Origin: Pseudomonadota bacterium
GTDB lineage: Bacteria > Pseudomonadota > Alphaproteobacteria > Rhizobiales > Xanthobacteraceae
Assembly (NCBI GenBank): GCA_023387695.1
Contig: JAEWHT010000274.1
Coordinates: forward strand, 1-6,572
DNA: 6,572 nucleotides
Direction of reading: 5' to 3'
A model generated the notes under the pieces. The model was not told where the DNA came from. It ran no database searches and saw only the letters and a list, made by a program, of their open reading frames with translations. How positions within the stretch are numbered: position 1 is the stretch's first letter; the number at the start of each line of letters is the position of its first letter. A program made the translations under genes and the position numbers. Shown piece by piece: positions 1 to 5,675 of this stretch.

Positions 1-2050
1 TTTCAGGGATGTCGGTTGCCATCTGCGCCAGCTTGACCAACACCATAGCGACGGCGTCCTGCTTGACGGCCGGCACGTCCCGGTAGGCGCGCAGCAACCG
101 CGACACGCGCGTGCGCTCGATCAGATCGCGGGCCAGCTGCAAGTCAAGGGGCGGTAGCGCCAGAGCCTTGTCGTTGATGATCTCGACCGCCGTCCCGCCG
201 CGGCCGAACACGACAACGGTACCAAAGGTCGGATCGTCGGCGAGGCCCAGGATCAGCTCGCGCGCCTTGGCCTTAACGACCATGGCCTGAACGATGACAC
301 CATCAATGCGCGCTTCGGGGCGTAGCTTCTTCGCCCGTGCAAGAATATCAGCAGCGACGGCGCGTACCGCACGCGACGTGGTCAGATTGAGTACGACACC
401 GCCGACATCGGATTTGTGCACGATGTCGCGCGACATGATCTTCAGCACGACCGTGGCGCCTTGTGCGAATATCTCGTCGGCACAGGCGACCGCCTGCTCG
501 ACATCTGCTGCCGCGTAGGTCGGCACCATGGCGATGTCATAGCAGCCAAGCAGATGCTTGATCTCGACGGGCTCGAGCCATTGCCGCCCGTCGGCGATCG
601 CCGCCCCAACGATTTGCCTCGCGGCCGCAACGTCCGGCACGAAGGTGTCGGGCATCGCGGGGGGAACCTGGCTGAGCTCGTCGACCACCTCGCGATGCCG
701 GACCATGTGCATGAAGCCGCGAACCGCGTCGTCTTCGGTTGGATAGTTCGGAATGCCGGCAGCAGACAGCGTCGCAATGATCTCCTGATCGGCTCCGATC
801 CAGGCTGCAAGCACAGGCTTGGCCCAGCTGCGATGCTTCTCGCGATACTTGCTAACGAGCTCGGTCACAGTCGTCGCAATCGCCTCCGCCGAGGCGATCG
901 CGGTCTGCACATTGAGCACCAGGACCGCGTCATTGCCGGGATCGTCGAGCAGCACCTGCAGCGCCGCCACGTAACGTGACGCATCGGCGTCACCGACGAT
1001 ATCGACGGGATTGGCACCAGACCAGGTCGGCGGTAGCACCGCGTCGAGCTTCTCGCGCGTCTCTGGAGTCATGGGGGCTGGAATTCCACCAAGCTCCACG
1101 AGCCGGTCGACGGCGAGGACGCCGATGCCGCCTCCATTGGTCAGGATGGCGAGGCGCTTTCCCGCCGGCGATCCGACCCGGCCGAGCGTCTCGGCACAAT
1201 CGAACAACTCACGCAGATCCGACACCCGAAGCACACCGGCGCGGCGGAACGCTGCATCATAGACGGCATCTGCGCCCGCGAGCGCTCCCGTATGCGTGGC
1301 AGCTGCCTTCGCGCCCTGCGCCATGCGACCAGACTTCACCACGACAACTGGCTTCACGCGCGCAGCCGCACGCGCCGCCGACATGAATTTCCGGGCGTCC
1401 TTGATGGCCTCGATGTAAAGCAGGATCGCGCGTGTCTTGTGGTCCATGGCGAAATAGTCGAGCAGGTCCGCGATGTCGACATCGATCTGATCGCCGATCG
1501 TTACGATGCCGGAGAAGCCGACACCGCGCTGCGCAGCCCAATCCACCATGCCGGCCGCGATAGCACCCGATTGCGAGATCAGCGCGAGGTTTCCGGCTCC
1601 GGGCATGTGCGCGGCGAAACTCGCATTGAGGCTTGCGCCGGGCATCATGATGCCGAGGCAATTAGGCCCGATCAGCCGCATGCCATATTTGCGAGCAGCG
1701 GCGATGGCAGCCTCTTGCAGTGATCCCGGGCCATGACCGAGCCCTGCCGAAACGATGAGAGCGCCGGCCGAGCCGCGACGGCCGGCTTGGTCGATGATGC
1801 CTGGCACCTCGCGCGCCGGCGCCGTGATGACGACCAGCTCGGGCACAAATGACAGCTGCTCCAGGTTGCTCACAGCCTTCACACCGCCGATTTCGGCATG
1901 GCGCGGGTTCACCAGGCCGAACAGCCCTTTGAACTCCGCCTTGCGGATGTTCTCCAGGACTGCACGTCCAACGGAGACGGGGCGGGAGCTTGCGCCCACC
2001 AGCGCAACCGAGCGGGGCGACAACAGGTTTTTTAGGCGATAAGTCGACAT
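1..2050 (-). CDS. NDP-forming acyl-CoA synthetase (acetate-CoA ligase family), 3' end cut by the window edge
   Basis: The minus-strand frame is open for 683 codons from ATG 2050 to the left edge with no stop. The translation begins MSTYRLKNLLSPRSVALVGA, a typical start for this family. Domains in order: a CoA-binding Rossmann domain (about 1-125) ending near GPNCLG (128-133); succinyl-CoA-ligase-like domains with SQSGA (159-163) and ATHTGALAG holding His253, which aligns with the phosphorylated His of ADP-forming acetyl-CoA synthetases; and an ATP-grasp domain from about 490 with Lys537 and HKSDVGG (545-551). Such enzymes interconvert acyl-CoA plus NDP and phosphate with acid, CoA and NTP in the cytoplasm. 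The family includes plain synthetases of about 700 residues and longer proteins with a C-terminal GNAT acetyltransferase domain (Pat type); the deciding part lies outside the window. It follows the usp gene by 71 bases, probably in one operon. The start has only a weak ribosome site. Confidence 0.9.
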   Translation of the reverse strand, partial: MSTYRLKNLLSPRSVALVGASSRPVSVGRAVLENIRKAEFKGLFGLVNPRHAEIGGVKAVSNLEQLSFVPELVVITAPAREVPGIIDQAGRRGSAGALIVSAGLGHGPGSLQEAAIAAARKYGMRLIGPNCLGIMMPGASLNASFAAHMPGAGNLALISQSGAIAAGMVDWAAQRGVGFSGIVTIGDQIDVDIADLLDYFAMDHKTRAILLYIEAIKDARKFMSAARAAARVKPVVVVKSGRMAQGAKAAATHTGALAGADAVYDAAFRRAGVLRVSDLRELFDCAETLGRVGSPAGKRLAILTNGGGIGVLAVDRLVELGGIPAPMTPETREKLDAVLPPTWSGANPVDIVGDADASRYVAALQVLLDDPGNDAVLVLNVQTAIASAEAIATTVTELVSKYREKHRSWAKPVLAAWIGADQEIIATLSAAGIPNYPTEDDAVRGFMHMVRHREVVDELSQVPPAMPDTFVPDVAAARQIVGAAIADGRQWLEPVEIKHLLGCYDIAMVPTYAAADVEQAVACADEIFAQGATVVLKIMSRDIVHKSDVGGVVLNLTTSRAVRAVAADILARAKKLRPEARIDGVIVQAMVVKAKARELILGLADDPTFGTVVVFGRGGTAVEIINDKALALPPLDLQLARDLIERTRVSRLLRAYRDVPAVKQDAVAMVLVKLAQMATDIPE

Positions 2051-2121
2051 GACAATATTCGTCCGTTCGGGCGACGGGTCCGACAGTTACGAAGCTAACC
2101 CGAATATGGGTTGAAACGCAC
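2051..2121. other. usp to acyl-CoA synthetase spacer with a small inverted repeat
   Basis: This 71-base gap separates two co-directional minus-strand genes. It holds one short perfect inverted repeat, AACCC (2097-2101) and GGGTT (2108-2112), with a 6-base loop. The stem is only 5 bp and no T-run follows it in the transcribed direction, so it is not a convincing terminator. I see no FNR/FixK box here. The synthetase is therefore most simply read as co-transcribed from the usp promoter, although an internal promoter cannot be ruled out. Confidence 0.35.
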
Positions 2122-2961
2122 CTAGTGCGACATCATTACCCAGCACGGTGGCTGGCCGATGACAGTCTTGGTCACGCCGCCCCAGACGGTCTCGTTCAGG
2201 CGCGAATGATGGTAGGCGCCCATGACGATGGCATCGATGGCGTGGGCCTGAACGAAGCTTCCCAGCACCTTGCCGATCGAACTGCCGCTGCCTTTCACGG
2301 TCTCAAAAGACGCATAGACCCCGTGCTCCCGGAGGTGGTGAACCAGTCTTGAACCGGATTGCGCGATCGCATCGGTGTTATCATCCGCCACCGTCACCAC
2401 GCGGACCGAGACAGCGGCCTGGATGATCGGCAATGCATCGCCGACCGCACGCGCGGCACGCGCCGAGTTGTCCCAAGCTATCACTACGTGCTCGAATTCC
2501 GGCCGCAGCGTATCTGCGAGTTGCTCCGGACAGAGCAGCAATGGTCGGCCCGATTCGAACAGGAACGTTTCAACGATACTTTCTGTTCGGCTGTCGTGCG
2601 GTTTCACGGGGATCAGGGTGAGGTCGCTGAAGCGCGCGTGTTCAGCCAAGGTCGATGCAATCTGGTCGGCCGGCACCCTGTCCGACCGACTCTGCGCACG
2701 AATGCCGGCACGCGAGGCCGCATTGGTGAAAGCGTTCAGAAGCTGTTGCGTGTCGCCCACCTCGCGCACAACGCCGAGTTCGGCAGGCTCCGGATCATCT
2801 GGGAATACCACCTTCGGCCGCACAAAGGCGTCATCATCGAGCGCGAGCCCGGTCATCCTCGCGCCGAGGTCGGCCGCGACGGCGACGCACTTTTCGATCG
2901 CAGCCAGCGTGGGAGCACGGGGCTGGCCAATGAGCGGCAGAAAAACGTCCTTGATGGGCAT
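2122..2961 (-). CDS. Tandem universal stress protein (UspA family)
   Basis: The gene encodes 279 residues, about twice a single Usp domain, giving two tandem domains (about 1-147 and 157-279). The second domain opens with the Usp-like strand HVVIAWDNSARAARAV (158-173). It ends with the nucleotide-loop region GAYHHSRLNETVWGGVT (248-264), which matches the usual G-x2-G-x9-G-(S/T) pattern except that the second glycine position is His251. The first domain has the Usp fold pattern but a degraded loop (near 116-146) without the glycine motif. Usp proteins are cytoplasmic and are induced by stress or growth arrest; many bind ATP, and the biochemical role is usually unknown. The ATG at 2961 is well supported by AAGGAGA seven bases upstream. 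A FixK-type box lies 54 bases upstream of the start, pointing to low-oxygen induction. The acyl-CoA synthetase gene follows on the same strand. Confidence 0.93.
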   Translation of the reverse strand: MPIKDVFLPLIGQPRAPTLAAIEKCVAVAADLGARMTGLALDDDAFVRPKVVFPDDPEPAELGVVREVGDTQQLLNAFTNAASRAGIRAQSRSDRVPADQIASTLAEHARFSDLTLIPVKPHDSRTESIVETFLFESGRPLLLCPEQLADTLRPEFEHVVIAWDNSARAARAVGDALPIIQAAVSVRVVTVADDNTDAIAQSGSRLVHHLREHGVYASFETVKGSGSSIGKVLGSFVQAHAIDAIVMGAYHHSRLNETVWGGVTKTVIGQPPCWVMMSH

Positions 2962-2967
2962 CGGGAT

Positions 2968-2974
2968 TCTCCTT
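2968..2974 (-). promoter_or_regulatory. Strong Shine-Dalgarno site of the usp gene
   Basis: Read on the minus strand this is AAGGAGA, ending about six bases before ATG 2961. It is the clearest ribosome binding site in the window and fixes the usp start. The start site predicted from the upstream box and -10 element falls at about 2974, so the Shine-Dalgarno sequence would sit at the very 5' end of the mRNA. Confidence 0.7.
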
Positions 2975-2981
2975 GCTGGCC

Positions 2982-2987
2982 AAAATA
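2982..2987 (-). promoter_or_regulatory. Candidate -10 element of the usp promoter (TATTTT)
   Basis: On the minus strand the sequence reads TATTTT, matching four of the six bases of TATAAT. It predicts a start site at about 2974-2975. The centre of the FixK-type box at 3009-3022 is then about 41 bases upstream, the spacing of class II FNR/FixK-activated promoters. The assignment rests on this spacing rather than on the hexamer alone. Confidence 0.5.
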
Positions 2988-3008
2988 GGCCGCCATTGTT
3001 CCAGCCGC

Positions 3009-3022
3009 TTGATCCTGCTCAA
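3009..3022. promoter_or_regulatory. FNR/FixK-type binding site 1, proposed to activate usp
   Basis: The sequence is TTGATCCTGCTCAA, an exact TTGA-N6-TCAA palindrome. The perfect arms extend to GCTTGA and TCAAGC (3007-3024). The established FNR/FixK/Anr consensus is TTGAT-N4-ATCAA, matched here at nine of ten defined positions. The centre at 3015.5 lies about 41 bases upstream of the start site predicted from the TATTTT -10 element on the minus strand. CRP is less likely because the TGTGA/TCACA half-sites are absent. Confidence 0.75.
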
Positions 3023-3059
3023 GCCGGGAAAACTCCGTGTCGCCAGCCGACGACAGGCC

Positions 3060-3073
3060 TTGACGGATGTCAA
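3060..3073. promoter_or_regulatory. FNR/FixK-type binding site 2, proposed to activate the kinase-CHAD operon
   Basis: The sequence is TTGACGGATGTCAA, an exact TTGA-N6-TCAA palindrome. Its perfect arms extend to 7 bp, CCTTGAC (3058-3064) and GTCAAGG (3069-3075). The centre at 3066.5 is 51 bases from that of site 1, close to five helical turns, so both sites lie on roughly the same DNA face. For rightward transcription a start site about 41 bases downstream would fall near 3107-3108, giving a leader of about 50 bases before ATG 3158. The site could also influence usp from about -92. Confidence 0.75.
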
Positions 3074-3094
3074 GGACTGGTCGCAGTTCAGCCC

Positions 3095-3100
3095 TAAGAG
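3095..3100 (+). promoter_or_regulatory. Weak candidate -10 element of the kinase promoter (TAAGAG)
   Basis: TAAGAG is a poor match to TATAAT. It is reported because its position, centred about 31 bases downstream of the centre of FixK-type site 2, is where the -10 element of a class II activated promoter should lie. A weak -10 and no -35 are common at activator-dependent promoters. The assignment is by spacing only. Confidence 0.3.
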
Positions 3101-3157
3101 TTACCTTGGCTTGCGGCGAGACCGCTTGGCGCCCTCTTCTGCAATTTGCCGGCAGGG

Positions 3158-4681
3158 ATGACAGACAATTCTGCGACCCAGAAACGGATCTTCGCGGCGC
3201 TGACCGCACATCCCCGCGTGAAACGAATCGATACACACGCCGCTTCGGTCTTCCTCGACGGCGCGCGCGCCCTGAAGATCAAGCGGGCGGTCAAGTTTCC
3301 GTTCCTTGACTATTCAACACTCGAGAAGCGCAAGGCGGCCTGCGAGGAAGAGATCCGGATCAACCGGCCGCACGCGCCACAGATCTATCATCGCGTCGTG
3401 GCCATCACAGAAGAACCGGACGGATCGGTGAAGGTCGACGGCCGTGGCCGGCCGATCGACTATGCCGTCGAAATGGCTCGTTTCGACGAGAGCCGGACGC
3501 TAGATCATCTGGCGAAGGCCCAATCGTTCGACGCCGACCTTGCGTCGGCCATCGCCGATGCGATCGTGGCCTCGCATGCAGCAGCAGCCCCCACCCACAG
3601 CGAGGCGTGGATTTCTTCGATCCCTGCTCTCATCGACGGCAACAGCAGAGGTCTGCGGAACGGCGGGCATTTCCCCGCTGTGGAGATTGAGCAGCTTGAA
3701 CAGTCTTCGCGCGCGGCATTGCTGCGCATCCGCCCGTTGCTCCAGGAGCGCAGCCATCGTGGCTTCGTGCGCCGTTGCCACGGCGATCTGCATCTTGCGA
3801 ATATCGTGTTGATCGAGCAGCAGCCCGTCCTGTTCGACGCTATCGAATTCGACCCACAGATGGCGACAATCGATCTGCTCTACGATCTCGCATTCACGCT
3901 GATGGATCTGCTGCACCACGGCCAGCCGCTCGCCGCCAACACCGTGTTGAATCGCTATCTCGCCGCCACGCCTACCGAAAATCTCGACGCACTCAGTGCG
4001 TTGCCGCTGTTCATGTCGGTTCGCGCTGCAATCCGCGCCCAGGTGGCGCTGGCACGGCTGAAACCCCCGCATTCCGACGACGCCGCCGTTCTCGACGAAG
4101 CGCGCCGCTATTTTGATCTTGCGCGGACGCTAATCTCACCTCCCGCGCCTCGTCTGATCGCGGTGGGCGGACTGTCGGGCACCGGCAAGACGGTCTTGGC
4201 GCGTGCGCTCGCGCCGGCCGTCGCACCGCTGCCGGGCGCCGTCCTGTTACGCAGTGACGTCATTCGCAAGCAGATGTTCGGCGTCGCGGAGACCGAACGG
4301 CTGCCCTCGTCTGCATACACGCCCGAGTTTGCGGAGCGGGTGTATGTGGAATTGGCCGAGCGCGCCCGCCGTGTGCTGGCCCAGGGCCATTCGGCGATCG
4401 TCGATGGTGTGTTCGCACGCGACTGTGAACGAGACGCATTCGGAAAGCTGGCGCTGGATTGCAACGCACCTCTCACCGGTCTCTTCCTGATCGCCGACCT
4501 GGCGACGCGGCAGGCCCGAATCGGTGGCCGTCGCGGCGATGCATCCGATGCCACGCAAGAGGTTGCCGCATTGCAAGAGCACTATAATATCGGCGACATC
4601 GGTTGGACCGCCATCGATGCATCCGGGACACCGGCGCAGACACTCCAGAGCTGCTTGGGCGCGATCACTGAAAGCAGATAA
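3158..4681 (+). CDS. Two-domain kinase: APH-like phosphotransferase fused to a P-loop (AAA_33-type) kinase
   Basis: The product has 507 residues from ATG 3158. The N-terminal half (about 1-325) resembles the COG2187 aminoglycoside-phosphotransferase-like family: VKRIDTHAASVFL (21-33), the lysine-rich ALKIKRAVKFPFLDYSTL (38-55), the catalytic loop HGDLHLAN (208-215, with Asp210 and Asn215) and FDAIEFDP (226-233). The C-terminal half (about 333-507) is a P-loop kinase: Walker A GLSGTGKT (338-345, Lys344), RSDVIRK (365-371) and the lid-like RRGDASDAT (458-466). Both active sites look intact. The substrates are unknown, and resistance to an antibiotic should not be inferred from the family name. 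The architecture matches M. tuberculosis Rv2004c of the DosR regulon. An in-frame TTG at 3146 would add four residues; ATG is preferred although no good Shine-Dalgarno precedes either. The CHAD gene follows within about 20 bases, so the two probably form an operon driven from FixK-type site 2. Confidence 0.9.
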   Translation: MTDNSATQKRIFAALTAHPRVKRIDTHAASVFLDGARALKIKRAVKFPFLDYSTLEKRKAACEEEIRINRPHAPQIYHRVVAITEEPDGSVKVDGRGRPIDYAVEMARFDESRTLDHLAKAQSFDADLASAIADAIVASHAAAAPTHSEAWISSIPALIDGNSRGLRNGGHFPAVEIEQLEQSSRAALLRIRPLLQERSHRGFVRRCHGDLHLANIVLIEQQPVLFDAIEFDPQMATIDLLYDLAFTLMDLLHHGQPLAANTVLNRYLAATPTENLDALSALPLFMSVRAAIRAQVALARLKPPHSDDAAVLDEARRYFDLARTLISPPAPRLIAVGGLSGTGKTVLARALAPAVAPLPGAVLLRSDVIRKQMFGVAETERLPSSAYTPEFAERVYVELAERARRVLAQGHSAIVDGVFARDCERDAFGKLALDCNAPLTGLFLIADLATRQARIGGRRGDASDATQEVAALQEHYNIGDIGWTAIDASGTPAQTLQSCLGAITESR

Positions 4682-4700
4682 GGCGATCTGATTGACCCGG

Positions 4701-5675
4701 ATGGCGCGTCCCACCACACTTTCGACTTCGATCGCCGGCACCAGACCGACCGCGAGCCGCAACAAACTGCCGGGGCGTCTCAGTCCCGGCATGGCCTGCG
4801 ATACGGCTTTCCGGATCATCGCCCGCCGTCACCTCGCAGCCGTGCTCGCCCAGCATGATGGCACCTGCCAAGGCGATCCGGAGGCGCTGCACCAGATCCG
4901 CATCGCACTGACCCATCTGCGGACCGCCATCCGGTTCTTTTCGCCCATGGTGGACGACGCATTGCGTCCCAAGGTCTGGGCCGAGTTGAAATGGCTGAAC
5001 AGCCAGCTTGGCATGGTGCGCGATCTCGATGTGGCGATTGAGCGCGTCGTGGCCGAGACCGGCGACGAGCTAGCAGTAATCGCCGAGCTCCAGCACTGGG
5101 ACGAAAAACGCGCCGAGAGCCACCGCCTCTTGGCCCGCACGCTGCAATCGGCGCGATATCGCCGGCTGGTCGAACAGACCTCAAGCTGGATCGAGAGCGG
5201 CCCCTGGTCCACAAGGCGCAGCAAGGAGGCCATCCGACTGCGCCGCTGCCAGCTCGCCGATCACGCGACCGCGCGACTAACCGAATGGGAAAAGGCACTG
5301 CTCAGGAAGGCGCGGAAGCTGCGCAAGCTCGACGTGGAGAAGCGGCACAAGCTACGGATTCTCAACAAACGGCTGACCTATTCGATCGAGTCGCTGGAGG
5401 ATCTGTTCGCAGAAAAGTCACTGACGAAGCAGAAGTCGATCCTCAAGCAATTGCGCAGGGCGCAAAAGTCGCTCGGACAGCTGAACGACGACGCGCGCGG
5501 TCAGACGCTGGCCGCGTCATTGAATGAAGCTGTTCCCGAAGCCGGCATTCGCTTTCTCGATCGCAAGCGGGAGAAGAAGCTTTTGCAGACGGCTTCGACG
5601 GCCTACCGCAAGCTCGACAAAGCCAAGCCCTTCCGCTCCTCCGACCTGACGCCGGATGCGGAACCCGAGGACTAG
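4701..5675 (+). CDS. CHAD-domain protein (conserved histidine alpha-helical domain)
   Basis: The product has 324 residues from ATG 4701. After a low-complexity N-terminus (about 1-33) comes a CHAD domain (about 35-300). The first repeat has LHQIRIALTHLRTAIRFF (63-80, His64, Arg67, His72, Arg74, Arg78) followed by LGMVRDLDV (103-111). The second has KRHKLRILNKRLTYSIE (214-230, His216, Arg219, Arg224) followed by LGQLNDDA (258-265). This internal duplication of basic His/Arg helices is the CHAD signature, forming a positively charged surface. Characterised CHAD proteins bind polyphosphate and localise to polyphosphate granules, so that role is inferred here. There is no CYTH/triphosphatase domain, so it is a stand-alone CHAD protein. 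An alternative in-frame TTG start at 4692 has AAGG eight bases upstream and is a real rival; ATG 4791, 30 residues in, would drop most of the tail. It lies directly downstream of the kinase gene, and its stop overlaps that of the convergent phaC. Confidence 0.88.
   Translation: MARPTTLSTSIAGTRPTASRNKLPGRLSPGMACDTAFRIIARRHLAAVLAQHDGTCQGDPEALHQIRIALTHLRTAIRFFSPMVDDALRPKVWAELKWLNSQLGMVRDLDVAIERVVAETGDELAVIAELQHWDEKRAESHRLLARTLQSARYRRLVEQTSSWIESGPWSTRRSKEAIRLRRCQLADHATARLTEWEKALLRKARKLRKLDVEKRHKLRILNKRLTYSIESLEDLFAEKSLTKQKSILKQLRRAQKSLGQLNDDARGQTLAASLNEAVPEAGIRFLDRKREKKLLQTASTAYRKLDKAKPFRSSDLTPDAEPED
5672..5675. other. Shared CTAG: overlapping stop codons of convergent genes
   Basis: The palindrome CTAG supplies TAG to the CHAD gene on the plus strand (5673-5675) and TAG to phaC on the minus strand (5672-5674). 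The genes therefore meet tail to tail with no spacer. No hairpin with a T-run is evident on either side, so transcription termination for each gene must take place inside the coding region of the other or depend on Rho. Confidence 0.9.

Noticed and set aside
416..979. Open plus-strand frame of 187 codons opposite the acyl-CoA synthetase
   Set aside because: It is the antisense shadow of a well-supported gene in high-GC DNA; its translation shows no recognisable domain.
2097..2112. AACCC-GAATAT-GGGTT inverted repeat as a terminator between usp and the acyl-CoA synthetase
   Set aside because: The stem has only 5 bp and there is no T-run after it on the minus strand; it is too weak to claim termination.
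2359..3097. Long plus-strand open frames (209 and 240 codons) opposite usp
   Set aside because: They lie antisense to the usp gene, which has clear Usp motifs and a strong ribosome site, and they run through the regulatory region; their translations match nothing.
3306..3317. TTGACTATTCAA, resembling an FNR/FixK box
   Set aside because: The half-sites are separated by 4 bases rather than 6, and it lies inside the conserved FLDYST coding segment of the kinase gene.
3158..4681. Aminoglycoside resistance gene
   Set aside because: The N-terminal domain only shares the phosphotransferase fold; the COG2187-like motifs, the fused P-loop kinase and the low-oxygen promoter context argue against an antibiotic resistance role.
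4247..4819. Minus-strand open frame of 190 codons opposite the kinase and CHAD starts
   Set aside because: It is the shadow of the P-loop kinase domain and has no recognisable motifs or ribosome site.
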